From Zygnema cylindricum (taxonomy: Eukaryota; Streptophyta; Zygnematophyceae; Zygnematales; Zygnemataceae), in the NCBI GenBank assembly GCA_037447655.1, contig JBBHKE010000771.1, positions 1-31,485 of the forward strand: a stretch of 31,485 bases of DNA. The letters are read 5' to 3'. The position numbers and the translations under genes are program-made. Shown here piece by piece: positions 10,124-19,600 of the stretch; within the stretch, counting starts at the first letter, position 1; each line of letters starts with the position of its first letter. Under the pieces are notes generated by a model. That model was not told the origin of the DNA and did not search any database. It saw nothing but the letters and a program-made list of their open reading frames with translations.

Positions 10124-10222
10124 GTTTACTGGATGGCTCCAATATCATATGCGCACGTATCGACCGTTGTAAAGTTTCCCTTTTTTAGATTCGCGAAAGC
10201 AATCGCGCAAATCGTCCAGTGT

Positions 10223-10255
10223 GAAGAGACTCTCCTCAATGAGGAGAGTTTCTTC
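10223..10255. repeat. Hairpin, 16-bp arms
   Basis: GAAGAGACTCTCCTCA is followed almost directly by TGAGGAGAGTTTCTTC, its complement with one mismatch. With essentially no loop it is a near-perfect palindrome inside the Harbinger-like element. It lies in an AT-rich context and is not followed by a T-run, so I do not call it a terminator. Confidence 0.7.
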
Positions 10256-10653
10256 ATAATGGCCGCATACCATTGGGACGCATGAAAAACATAAAAAATA
10301 TCCACCACGAAACAGACGATGAGAAACGAACATGTCGTACAAGCCATGTGCCATCCGCCACGTTGGATGAAGTTCAACCGAAAAATATCCTCGCACGCTC
10401 TGTTTGACATCCACCAACCTTCAACGTTTGCCGCGTCTTTTTGCCATTCCATTTCAAAATTTTGATTTCCGCTTTCAAAATTAAAATATGGCCGCAAACC
10501 TTTCGTAAGGGCGATTCCCATGTGCTAAAGTTATTGCTATTTTATGTCGTTTTCCTCCATAACTTATAAAAAAACGTGAAAATCCGCAACTGTACTACAA
10601 ACTTGAAATTATCACCGTACAAGTTGTTTTACCCTACAACTCTATATGTACTA

Positions 10654-10697
10654 CAGTTTGTCGTCTAGCGCGATGCAGTTTGCCGTCTAGCGTGTTT
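10654..10697 (+). repeat. 22-bp tandem duplication
   Basis: Two units starting CAGTTTGTCGTCTAGCG and CAGTTTGCCGTCTAGCG, at 10654-10675 and 10676-10697, inside the larger Harbinger-like element. Confidence 0.7.
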
Positions 10698-10741
10698 CGA
10701 CCCACTTTCGCGTCTTTCCAACTCATCTTCAAACTTTATAG

Positions 10742-10765
10742 AAAATCACCTCGCGAGGTGATTTT
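10742..10765. repeat. Perfect 24-bp palindrome
   Basis: The half-site is AAAATCACCTCG and the second half is its exact reverse complement with no spacer. Centred on CGCG, it could be a binding site for a dimeric protein or a cruciform. No function is shown. Confidence 0.75.
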
Positions 10766-10981
10766 AAATAAAGTTCCATGAGGTGAGCGGATAGGCAAGT
10801 GTTGTCGCACGTGTCGAAAGTTTTTTACAATTTTTGTGCGTAGAGTACCATAAAAAAAAGCCACTGCACGTGTCCAACCTGTGCGTGGATTTATTCCGTT
10901 TGCTTTTTTTCCGTAAAGGGGCCGTGGAGGGGGTCCCGACCAACGTACGCCATTTCGCAAAAGCGAAGTCTATGAAAGCGC

Positions 10982-11008
10982 CTCTCTCTCTCTCTCTTTC
11001 CCTCTCCC
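10982..11008 (+). repeat. CT microsatellite
   Basis: A run of CT dinucleotides with interspersed TTTCCC, inside the larger Harbinger-like element. Confidence 0.75.
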
Positions 11009-11766
11009 ACTACCGCATCTATCTCACAATTCTTGCGATGAAAAATATAAACAATGGTATCGGATGAAAGATCTCTAAAATTGATTTATTTTGACCATTT
11101 TTGGGCGTATTTTGATGGCAAGTAGAGTGAGAAAATACTAAAGAACAAAATAGGGAAACCATGGCAAAAAGTTTTTGATTTTGTGACGTCGACACTCTCA
11201 TAATTTGAGCGTGACATGAAAAAGTCACAAACCCTAAATATATACAATATCACAAGTATATAGACGTCTAAAACCGTCGCTATTTTGTAAAAGTCATCCA
11301 TTGTCTCAAGTTTTGTAGTCGTCTACAACAATAACAAATTACACCCACGTCTGCATCTGTCACAATCTAAAGTAATGATTTCATTTCTTTACATAGGAAT
11401 GCTTTTAAAGTAGTACATAGAATATTCGCTAAAAACAAAGTTACAAGACTAAAGTTTCAGTTACATGGGAAAGTGCCCTAAAAATCGTTAACTACCTCCG
11501 CTGGTAGATATTTCATTTTGAAGTTTTTTTTTAGATTTTAAAAAGTTGGACTCTAACCTACGTGGAGCCAACCATAATTGAAAAACGTTTTCTACCGGCA
11601 CGACATAATGGAATATCGTGCTAGTAAACACTAGAAATAGACGTCTCCGAATGTTTACTAGGACCGCCTAATGGAATAGAGGCCTTAAAAGTAAAAAAAA
11701 AAAAAAAATGCCTCCCTCCCCCCCCTCCATGTGGAGCTCGCTCAGTGGGAGGGGAAGGGAGGATTC

Positions 11767-11837
11767 TCCGTACGATTCACCATACGATTTGCCGGACTAT
11801 TTGCCGTGCGATACACCGTACAATTTACCGTGCAAAA
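11767..11837 (+). repeat. 12-bp tandem repeat, about six diverged units
   Basis: Units of the type CCGTACGATTYA follow one another. In one reading frame (open from 11708 to 12094) they spell a four-residue repeat of the pattern S/L-P-Y/C-D/N. The frame starts in low-complexity C-rich sequence and has no recognised domain, so I treat this as a short tandem repeat, not as a gene. Confidence 0.5.
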
Positions 11838-11889
11838 CATGTATGGACGTCCACTTTTTACCAAGTATATCACGATGGTTTTTGTTGGT

Positions 11890-11992
11890 TCTGGAGCGAT
11901 ATATTGAGCCCTTTGACCGGTCGATATTCGATATATCAAAATTGAGTTTATCGCGATTCTTATTTTACCCGATACACAACATTAATAGATGG
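11890..11992. mobile_element. hAT-family terminus fragment
   Basis: Contains GCGATATATTGAG, TCGATATTCGATATATC and TTATCGCGATTC, then ends CCCGATACACAACATTA. This resembles the right end of the 2767-5318 element (CCGATACACAACACTA). A matching left end was not found, so this is probably a remnant. Confidence 0.45.
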
Positions 11993-12097
11993 TTTAACTA
12001 TCGCGTTTTCAATATTAAAATCTGTACCTACTTGCGTCATACCTATGTAGCCGCCCAGTGTACACTGACACGAAGTATATCCGTCATTGAATAATAA

Positions 12098-12189
12098 GGG
12101 CGTGTCCCCATGTAGCCGATATTTTGAAACGTTATTTTGGAATTTAGCGCTGATTTTACGGTGTACTGTTCAAAGTGTGCCTATGCCAA
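12098..12189 (+). mobile_element. Tourist-like element, end fragment
   Basis: Starts GGGCGTGTCCCCATGTAGCC after TAA and matches the reverse complement of the right end of 27183-27877 almost base for base for about 90 bp. The other end is not seen downstream, so this is a truncated copy. Confidence 0.65.
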
Positions 12190-12706
12190 TCTTTACTTGC
12201 GCGTTTATTATTTTTAATACTAGTAAATCAATACCCGTTACACGGGCAAAGTTAGTGTTGTGTGTATTTAAGGTTGTATAGAGTTTTTTTACTCTATATG
12301 TTTAGGAACAACTTCAGGTGGGTTTTTTTGATGAACTATACGAATGTAAATCATATGTGGGAATAACAACCATAGGGTGTTTTGATTTACGACACAAATA
12401 TAGACAATTTTAAACCGAGAGAATGTCCCATGTAAGAAGTCATTATGTGCAAACAAACATGTTTTGATGTTCATAATCAAATTTAGTCTACTTCACAAAA
12501 TGAATATTGTAGTTGAGATTAAATGGGTTTACTAATGACTGAGTGTCACCTTTGTAATAACTTTCAATGGTGTGTGGCTCTAGCAATTTCAACTGACTAA
12601 CTATACTTAACTAACCATTCTTTGCCTATTTCTATGTGTAACTATCAAGAATCAAATGTTTATGTTTAGCTACAGATCTCATGTTGGTGTGTTTTGTTAC
12701 ACAATA
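12190..12706. other. No gene seen
   Basis: AT-rich sequence with scattered stops in all frames. A motif TTAGTGTTGTGTGTA at about 12252 resembles the hAT-family end but has no partner. Confidence 0.45.
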
Positions 12707-13360
12707 TGTTGAAAAGAATTAATTAATAGTTCACTTCCCTATTTAGTTTTGATTTAAAGAAAGAGAGTGAGGATCAAAGGCGCGCCATGGCTGCCGCCAT
12801 ATTTAGAAAGTGTCAGTTTTTGCAGTAAAGTGTAATTTACTAAAATGATGCCTAAGTCTAGATCTGAACCTGTGACCTCTAGATTCTCTATAGCCTAACG
12901 CCTTAACCATTAAGGCGTTACGAAACGATACGCTTGATGGGTTTCATAAATATATCAACATTAACGCAACAGCTAATTAACAGCAGACTAACCAAAAGGA
13001 GCAATTCCTGCATGTACGCGAATCTGAACCGTGTAAAATATGTTTTGATCGGACGGCCGGCATTATAGTCGCCACGCAAAGTGATTTTTTGGCGGCATAC
13101 GGAGATAGTGTCATGCGGTGCCACGTGGCGCCACATTATTTGATACCAGAGAAGGTGGGAGGAGGAACCATGGCTTCCGATTTGACAGGTGTCACCTTGT
13201 AGACCTTGCCGTACAATGGTCGTACAATAAGTACATCGCCCATTGTACCTTCTTGTACTATATAGTGTTCCTATTGGACTAGGGTTTAGTAGTAGGTAGT
13301 CGTGAGTAGGCAGACCGAGACTTAGTAATATTTAGGTACCTCTCTCTCTAAGAGAGCTTG
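12707..13360 (+). mobile_element. Ty1/copia LTR, + orientation, truncated by assembly gap
   Basis: Begins TGTTGAAAAGAATTAATTAA and is homologous, in inverted orientation, to the LTR at 15485-16372 over its visible 654 bp. It stops at the N run. The bases before it (TTACACAATA) do not look like a polypurine tract, so it is a 5' LTR or a solo LTR. The final part of the LTR expected from the other copy is missing at the gap. It contains a tRNA-like segment on its opposite strand (12855-12921). Confidence 0.75.
12855..12921 (-). other. tRNA-like segment in antisense of the copia LTR
   Basis: On the - strand the sequence reads ACGCCTTAATGGTTAAGGCG, then about 30 bases, then CACAGGTTCAGATC. The first resembles the A box and D-arm of a tRNA and the second the B box and T-arm (consensus GGTTCGANTC). 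On the + strand TAACGCCTTAA and TTAAGGCGTTA form an 11-bp stem at 12896-12920. No acceptor stem pairs, so it is not a working tRNA gene. A corresponding segment is in the other LTR (16155-16222). It could be a captured tRNA or a SINE head. Confidence 0.5.
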
Positions 13361-13370
13361 NNNNNNNNNN
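13361..13370. other. Assembly gap (10 N)
   Basis: Ten unknown bases. Ten is a conventional scaffolding placeholder, so the true length is unknown. The gap falls at the end of an LTR, a common place for assembly breaks. Confidence 0.95.
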
Positions 13371-13550
13371 GACCACTGTTGCTCTTAACTGGCAGCTAAC
13401 AAAAACACATTCTAGAAATCGGCAACTCCCAAAACTCAATCCTAACCGCAGAAACCACTGTTTCCTTTCTCTGTGTACCATGTTAGGATAGACAACATAA
13501 AGTGCACCAACATCACCATACTATTTTCAGATCTGTTTTATTGAGAACAC
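13371..13550. other. Sequence after gap, unassigned
   Basis: C- and A-rich in this strand, with no coding frame. It may be internal copia leader, LTR end or flank. I cannot decide because the junction lies in the gap. Confidence 0.4.
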
Positions 13551-13765
13551 GACAACGTGGCGTGATGTGACAGGATCGCACGCGAAAAAATTTAAAGTAC
13601 GATACTATACGTTACTTCACCGGTGTTGATAACACGACATTTTGGCGTGTACGGATCTTGACAAAACGACAACTCGGCATGATTTACGGAATCGCACGCT
13701 AAAAAATTTATCGTACGATACTGTACGTTACTCAACCGGTATTGATAACACGACATTTTGGCGTG
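13551..13765 (+). repeat. 117-bp tandem duplication
   Basis: Unit 1 (13551-13667) and unit 2 (13668 to about 13765) both contain GACAAC, GATCGCACGC or AATCGCACGC, AAAAAATTTA, GTACGATACT, TACGTTACT, ACCGGT and GATAACACGACATTTTGGCG. The phrase ACACGACNNNNTGGCGTG also recurs within units. No coding function is seen. Confidence 0.7.
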
Positions 13766-13969
13766 ACGTCGATTTTGTCTAGACTTTTATCATACCACTA
13801 CAACCACGTGAAATACAACAGATAGGATTGTACCATGTGTCTCTTTCCTTTGTCACCAAAGACGCCAATCCTAACTCAAAACCCTCAACGGCTAAAGATC
13901 TTACACAAAAACAATCGACGGTCAATTCTCGTTGTCACCAGAGACAAAGGCGACTACAGTGTTTTTCCC

Positions 13970-15484
13970 TTTTAGAAAAAAAGCAAAGCAAAAAGTGCCG
14001 CTCTTGCGAACGTCTACCGTCATAGCAAAAACAACAATTCACACGGCCGGCGCAGGTTTACCGTAACAAAACTACGGCAGCCACATATAAATAAAATGGC
14101 TGGGCGCAGGTAGCTCCACTGTGAGAGCACACACTAACATTTGACTTAGCCGCAAAAATGGAATCTAGTCGCGAATAGATACACTAAAACTGGTCACAAA
14201 TTAAAGGACGACGTACGATATGTATAAACTTGCACGAAACGAAATATACTCGTACAAAATAAAAATAGCGTACTCGCGTATTAATATCGATGAAAGTAAA
14301 ATGACGCATCGTCACCCGAGACCAAACTATTTATACGGGGTTACGCTTTTTTATTTTGTACGAAGTTTATTTCGTTTCGTACGAGTTTATACATTTGCAC
14401 GTCGTCATTTAATTTGTGTCCAAGTTCAGTGTAATTGTTCGCGATTAGATTCCATTTTTGAGGCTAAGGGTAGCCTTCCATCAGTCGTTCCCAGTAATCG
14501 TACGAACACGTTTACTGGCAGGAATATTTGTATCACCCTTCCATCAGGTCGTGCTAGTGAATGAGGTGTTAGATTGCAATTGGTACCATGTAGGATCCTG
14601 TTGAGCTTCTCGAGATTAATCATCATTTCCAAAAGGACAAAATCGCAGATGCATATGTTACAAGCAGATCCCAATTAAAATATCTATTACCGTCACGCTA
14701 ATGTACAATCTGAACGTTCTTACGGTTGTTGTGGTACCAACGGCCACGAAAACCGTTGCAAAATTAAAGTTTGTACAAATGTCCAAGGATGTACCATTTG
14801 TACGTGAATGTATTATCCTTGTATCGCACATTTATAGAGGCGTCACAGGATGTCGTACAACCAAGATTTTTTTGTCGTCGAACAGGGTGGCTTTGACGTC
14901 AAAAGGTACAAGCCATTTGCCACATGTAACTTTATAACTTCACGTCCGTCGTGGATCAACTCTGACTTTACAAGTGGACCAATACACGTGTCCAGTAAGC
15001 GCTAAGTGTCCTTCGAGGACAGTCGGAGGAGACTAGCCAGGTACTGGAAACAAGGGGCGTTTGCGTTGAAAATTGAAAATCGGACGGTGGTAGTTTTCGC
15101 CAAGAAGTCTGGAGAATCTCAACAATTTTTTATTAAAAAAAATTTGTCAAAAAAAATAAAAAAAAAACAGTACGGCATAGTATGGAAAGGTAATATCTCC
15201 AGTAAACAACCCCACTTTTTGCTTGATGGAAGGTTACCCTAAGTCAAAATGTTGATATGTGCTCTCACAATGGAGCTACCTGCGCGCAGCCATTACATTT
15301 ATATGTGGCTGTCGCAGTTTTGTTACAGTAAACCTGCGCCGTCCGTGTGAATTGCTGTTTTTTTTATGACGGTCGACGTTCGCGAGCGCGACACTTTTTA
15401 ACCGCCGTCATAATATTTCGCCAGTCAAATTTGTTCTACGGGTTGAGTATCAAATCTAAACTCAAAGGTTCGCAGCTTGTACGA
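13970..15484. mobile_element. MULE-like foldback element, copy 3, degraded and interrupted
   Basis: The left TIR (recognisable from about 13970: GTGCCGCTCTTGCGAACGTC, then CACGGCCGGCGCAGG) and the right TIR (about 15256-15484) match the arms at 1-245 and 342-1621. The outer part of the left TIR is degraded. The right TIR is cut at 15484 by the copia LTR, which starts TG at 15485. The interior also contains inverted segments (about 14150-14270 against 14340-14465) and a Harbinger-like MITE (14468-15239). The left subterminal arm at 14125-14160 preserves the empty site of that MITE. Confidence 0.75.
14468..15239 (+). mobile_element. PIF/Harbinger-like MITE, copy 2 (772 bp), nested in MULE
   Basis: Starts GGGTAGCCTTCCATCAGTCG, ends CTTGATGGAAGGTTACCC, and is flanked by TAA (14465-14467 and 15240-15242). 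The opposite arm of the host MULE gives the empty site: its complement reads GGCTAAGTCAAATG, while here GGCTAA, the element, and TAAGTCAAAATG follow one another. This proves a 3-bp duplication. The element is collinear with 9111-9916. No transposase. Confidence 0.88.
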
Positions 15485-16372
15485 TGAAATTTTGTGGTCT
15501 CCATCGACCCACAGAATGAGCAGCCTATGTAAAGCCTCTAAGATAATATTTGCCCTTTTCACTTTCCCACTAAATACATGCCACCCAAACACAGAAATAT
15601 TCTGACCACCCTCAACCTTGTGAGGAAAAGACTCCCTTGAGTCAAACGCAAAAAGAATCACTGAATTTGCTCCCTTGAGCAGTAAGTTATGGCTGGTCAA
15701 AGACGACCTTTATAGTTAGAAGCTCTCTTAGAGAGAGGTACCTAAATATCACTAAGTCTTGGTCTGCCTACTCACAACTACCTACTACTAAACCCTAGTC
15801 CAATAGGAACAATATATAGTACAAGAAGGAACAATAGGAGATGTACGTATTGTACGACCATTGTATGACATGGTCTGCAAGATGACACCTGTCAATTCCG
15901 GAGCCATGGTTCCTCCTCCCATCTTCTCCGGTATCAAATAATGTGGCCCCTCGTGGCACCGCGTGACGCTATCTCCAAATGATGCCAAAAGCTCACTTCG
16001 CGTGGCGGCTACAATGTTGGCCGTCCGATCAAAACATGTTTTACACTGTTCAGATTCGCGTACATGCATGAATTGCTCCTTTTCGTTAGTCCGCTGTTAA
16101 TTAGCTGTTGCGTTAATATTTTTATATGTTTGAAACCCGTCAGGTTGATCGTTTAGATAACGCCCTAGTGGATAAGACTAACATCTACATACTGGTTCAC
16201 AGACACAGGTTCAAATATAGACTCATGCAACATTTTAGTAAAATATCCTCTACTTCAATATCTGCCACTGTTTAAATATGGCGGCAGCCATGGCGTGCCT
16301 TTGATCCTCGCTTCCTTTCTTTAAAGTAAAAATAAAATAGAGAAGTGAACTATTAATTACCTCTTTTGACCA
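15485..16372 (-). repeat. Copia 3' LTR (888 bp)
   Basis: In + coordinates it starts TGAAATTTTGTGG and ends TTTTGACCA, so it has the TG...CA ends expected of an LTR. Its upstream border is set by an AAAGGGAG polypurine tract, and its downstream border by the break in the MULE arm. It is homologous to 12707-13360. The terminal ORF of pol runs about 20 bp into it. An open frame of 91 codons in the distal part (15425-15700, partly outside the LTR) is not known to be coding. Confidence 0.8.
16155..16222 (+). other. tRNA-like segment in antisense of the copia 3' LTR
   Basis: On the + strand, opposite to LTR transcription, CGCCCTAGTGGATAAGAC resembles an A box/D-arm and ACACAGGTTCAAATA resembles a B box/T-arm, some 40 bases apart. 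It is at the position equivalent to 12855-12921 in the other LTR, so it was present in their common ancestor. The acceptor stem is not recognisable. Confidence 0.5.
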
Positions 16373-16872
16373 CTCCCTTTAATTCCTTGTCACTTTTCAA
16401 TTTTAGTCCACAATTTTCTCTGCAATAAATCAACTTAAGGGAAGGCATTGGTTTTGTCATCATGTCTGCAATCATTTCTCTATCAGTTTTATGAACCAGT
16501 TTAATAATTTTATTTTCAACCTTCTCTCTGACAAAGCTTAGTCTAATATCCATATGCTTAGCTGTGAAAAGCTGCAATAGAGATAGCAGCTTGATTATCA
16601 CAAAAAACATTTTGAGTTCCAGACTTCATGAACCCTAGTTCTTCAAGAAGAGATTTAACCCACATTAATTCTTTGGTGGCAGCACAGGAAGCCATGTATT
16701 CAGCCTCCATAGTGGAATGAGCAACTACTTTTTGTTGCTTGCTACTCCAACAACATGCACCGGATCCAATTTGCAGCACATATCCAGTCGTACACCGTCT
16801 TAAAGGCACATCTCCATAACTGGCATCACTCCAGGTGGTGATATCACAATGCTCCCATCCCAAATGCAACCA
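16353..16872 (-). pseudogene. Copia RNase H domain
   Basis: This is the C-terminal RNase H of the copia polyprotein, which would degrade the RNA strand of the RNA-DNA hybrid. Conserved landmarks are visible: WSDASYGD (first acidic residue), STMEAEYMA (acidic Glu) and CDNQAA (Asp). Further on, KHMDIRLSFVREKV and KTDREMIADMMTKP are the usual tail. Two adjacent stops separate it from the reverse transcriptase frame at about 16870, and a frame break near 16560 splits it into two pieces. The frame finally ends inside the LTR. Neighbours are the reverse transcriptase upstream and the polypurine tract downstream. The catalytic residues survive although the frame does not. Confidence 0.85.
16373..16380 (-). 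other. Copia polypurine tract
   Basis: On the - strand AAAGGGAG directly precedes the TG that opens the LTR. It is the expected primer site for plus-strand synthesis in reverse transcription. It lies within the last codons of the pol frame. Confidence 0.65.
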
Positions 16873-16875
16873 TCA

Positions 16876-17868
16876 TTACCTTGTCCCCACCAGATACCTC
16901 ATCGCCCTTTTGGCAGCCTCCCAGTCTCTCTTTCTTGGTTCATTTAGACTTCTGCTAAGGACACCTACAGCTGCAGCTATATCCGGACGGGTACAGTTCA
17001 TAAAATAAATTAAACTGCCTACAATCTGCCGATAAGGGATATTTTCCATAAATTTTCTTTCTACCTCATCCATCTCATCATTAATGATCAATATTCCTCT
17101 CACTTCACTCCCCTCAGACACTTTCTCCAAATCCATAAGAGTAGTACATCCGTTTGCTTTTTCCATCTGAAATTTTTCTTGTATATTACCAATTGCTTCT
17201 TTTTGAATGAGTCTTATAATTCTATTCCCTCTATCTCTCTCCATCTGAGTTCCCAAAATGTTCTTTGCTTCGCCGAGATCTTTCATATCAAAACTGTTTC
17301 TAAGATCCCGTTTTAGTTTGTCAATTTTGTCTATTGACTTGCTTAAGACCAACAAATCATCCACATAAATAGCAATAAATATCACTCCATTCTCATCCTC
17401 AAATTAATATATAGAGTGATTTGAACTAATTTTGATATACCCCAAATCGGTTAGAAATTTGTCTAGCTTTATATTCCATTGACGCGGGGCTTGTTTAAGC
17501 CCATAAAGTGATTTTATCAGTTTACAAACCTTGCTTTCTTCCCCACTTTCCACAAATCCTTCTGGTTGCCTCATGTAAATTTCTTCTTCCAACTCTCCGT
17601 GCAAAAAGGTCTTTTTAATATCCATCTGGTGTATTTCTATATCCTCCTCTGCGGCTATACTTAAAAGGATTTTAACACAAGGAAATCTGACTACAGGTGT
17701 AAAGGTTTCTTCGTAGTCTATCCCCTCTTTCTGAGTATAACCTTTTGCAACTAACCTAGCTTTGTACCTCTCAATGGTATTATCAGGGTTTAATTCAAGT
17801 TTAAAAACCCACTTACATCCGATTGGTTTTCGGTTCGGTGGAAAATCTACTAACTCCCATGTATTGGC
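16876..17868 (-). pseudogene. Copia reverse transcriptase
   Basis: This part of the polyprotein would copy the element RNA into DNA. It begins with NTWELVDFPPNRKPIGCKWV and RYKARLVAKGYTQ, the standard copia entry motifs, at about 17700-17868. QMDIKKTFLHGELEEEIYM carries the first catalytic Asp. SLYGLKQAPRQW follows, then the active-site box YVDDLL at about 17356-17367, which is intact. PYRQIVGSLIYFMNCTRPDI and RDWEAAKRAMRYL complete the domain. A stop at 17404-17406 falls between the finger/palm part and the YVDD part, and a frameshift near 17868 separates the domain from the preceding linker. The protein could not be made in one piece. Confidence 0.9.
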
Positions 17869-17869
17869 T

Positions 17870-18709
17870 TCATGATAGAGGCCATTTCTTCATTTATAGC
17901 TGTGATCCACCGGCTACTTTTTGGGGTGTTTATGGCCTCTAAGTATGTCTGAGGTTCATTCGGTTGAGACATCTTTGTGAGTTGGTTATTTACTTGTCTT
18001 TCTTGAAGTCGTTTACTACTTCTTCTTCCCCCTTTGAAATCGGAAGCCGGTATGGAAGGCATCCTTGGGTTTCGTTTTTGAAGATTTTCAACTCCTCTAT
18101 CTTCCAATTCCGGTGTCTCATCAAAATCCTCATCGTTTTCACATCGTATTGTGGCGTTGCCTCGGATGTTGTCCTTTCCTCCTCCTTTGATAGATATTCA
18201 GATTTTCCTTTTTCTCCATCTTCCTTCTCTTCATTTTCAAAGTCAAAGTCAGAAAAGTGATCTGTTTCAAATCTTATTTTGACTTCCTTATTATATTTGA
18301 ATGGATCAATGGACTTCACTTCATTCATCACCACTATGTGTTTTACCAAAATTATATCTCTCTTTTTCAAGTCATACACCCGGTATTCTTTTGTGCTCTC
18401 ATCATATCCTACAAGATATCCTAGTTTCCCTCTTCCCTCTAACTTCCATTTAGTCTTATCGGACTCCAAACTGTAAACTTTGCTTCCGAACACTCTCAAA
18501 CTAGACAAATCAGGCTTTCTTGTTGTCCACCTCTCATACGAAGTTTCCTCCTTATTTGTTGAAGTTAGGACTCTATTTTTGATGAAATTAGCATAGTTCA
18601 TAGACTCAGCCCAAAACTGCAGCCCTATCCTCTTCTCAGTTAACATACTTATGGACATATCTCCTAAAGTTCTATTCACTCTTTCTGCTACTCCATTTTG
18701 TTCCGGATG
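17870..18709 (-). pseudogene. Copia integrase C-terminal part and linker to RT
   Basis: The reading frame follows directly after an in-frame stop at the end of the integrase core. It opens with PEQNGVAERVNRTL, which holds the third catalytic acidic residue (Glu at about 18683-18685). FWAESMNYANFIKNR and RVFGSKVYSLE are the typical downstream copia integrase motifs. After about residue 130 it becomes a charged, Glu/Lys-rich linker. A frameshift near 18000-18100 moves to a second frame with TYLEAINTPKSSRWITAINE, the usual start of the reverse transcriptase region. The domain would act in the nucleus, inserting the cDNA. Confidence 0.85.
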
Positions 18710-19300
18710 TTATGGAACAGTTTTCTCATGATGAATTCCTTCTTCTTTAAGATATTCTTCAAATTCCCTTGAGGTGTATTCTTTCCCTTTATCACTTCTT
18801 ATATCTTTTATTGAGGTTTTATGTAGTTTTTCACTCCATACTTTATACTCTTTGAAACATCTTAATACCTCTGACTTATGTCTGAGAAAGTATACCTTCG
18901 TGTATCTAGACCAATCATCTGTGATGGTTAACATCCATCTCTTCCCCCCATGTGAAGCATACCTACCAGGTCCCCAAACATTAGTGTGAACTAGATCTAA
19001 CACTTTCTCTCTCCTAAATGTGATTGCCTTTGGAAATGGAAGTCTATGAATCTTCCCTTGGGCATATCCACTACAATTTTCAAAGGCGCCCTCCACTATT
19101 CCATTTTTCTTCATTTTCTTTAATCTATCTAGATGCACATGCCCCAACCTTTTATGCCAAAACATCAACTTACTTGCACACAAGTAGAGAACAATCTTTT
19201 CATTGCAAAGAACTATTGTGAACATTCCTTGACTGCCCTTCTCAGCTATGGAATAAGCCTTATTATCAAAGCTTGCTGTGAAGATTCCTTTCCTAGTTCC
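18710..19300 (-). pseudogene. Copia integrase core, first catalytic Asp lost
   Basis: This covers the GAG-pre-integrase zinc region and most of the catalytic core. FWHKRLGHVHLDRLKKM supplies the His-His pair, but the second Cys of the following Cys-Cys pair is replaced (NCSGYAQGK). The motif normally read as His-Thr-Asp at the first catalytic residue is HTNVWGP here (Asn codon at 18980-18982), so the catalytic Asp is missing. The second Asp is kept in IRSDKGKEY. A stop codon at 18710-18712 interrupts just before the Glu-containing motif. A single-base change from GAT to AAT would explain the Asn; that is inference. Confidence 0.85.
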
Positions 19301-19600
19301 TGTTTCAAACTCCTTTTCATCTAGGACAGCTATTTAGACTAGGTTCTTACTAAGCTGTGGAATGTAAAGAACGTCTGAGAGTGTTATAATTGAGGCCTTT
19401 CCATCAACTAGAACCTTCAAGTCAACAATTCTAATAAGACTTGTGGTTTCTACTCTACCATCTCCGTACTATATCTCAACTGTTGGGATCTTTCTCAATT
19501 TAGTGAACCACCGCTTATCTTTGCACATATGCATTGAAGCCCTTGAGTCGATGATCCACCCAACCTCGGGTTGATCCCTCTTACCTTTGAAAGCACACTT
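19300..19600 (-). pseudogene. Copia aspartic protease
   Basis: The protease that would cut the polyprotein is recognisable from GWIIDSRASMHMCKDKRWF at about 19510-19560. The active-site triad region is normally D-S/T-G; here it is DSRAS (19535-19549), so the Gly after the catalytic pair is Arg. Further on SDVLYIPQLSKNLV is the conserved C-terminal part. One stop follows KIPTVEI and another follows LSKNLV. A frameshift at about 19595 separates it from gag. The domain is almost certainly dead. Confidence 0.8.

Larger units (their letters stand above)
10014..11684 (-). mobile_element. PIF/Harbinger-like element, larger member (1671 bp)
   Basis: The left end is TTA then GGGTGGTATTCCATTAGAGG. The right end is CCTAATGGAATAGAGGCC then TTA (11685-11687). 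The left end matches the single-motif end of the 9111-9916 family (GAAAAGTGGGG, then TGTTTATTGGA). The right end has the doubled motif: AATGGAAT recurs at about 11605 and 11670 with AGTAAAC or GTTTACTA between. The element is therefore in the opposite orientation to copies 1 and 2. The interior contains hairpins and a 131-codon open frame (- strand, 10126-10521) with no recognised domain, and no transposase. TIR identity is only moderate, so the right border is less certain than the left. Confidence 0.55.

Noticed and set aside
10126-10521. 131-codon - strand open frame with a hydrophobic stretch as a possible membrane protein
   Set aside because: No recognised domain, overlapping frames of similar length, and position inside a transposon. 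Chance is the simpler explanation.
11708-12094. 128-codon + strand open frame with a short peptide repeat
   Set aside because: It begins in a poly-A and C-rich tract, and the repeat is a 12-bp DNA tandem that also keeps other frames open.
12896-12920. Stem-loop as a transcription terminator
   Set aside because: There is no T-run and the context is eukaryotic. It is better explained as the D-arm side of the tRNA-like segment.
15425-15700. 91-codon - strand open frame as a gene
   Set aside because: It lies across the end of the copia LTR and the MULE arm and has no domain; LTR sequence explains it.
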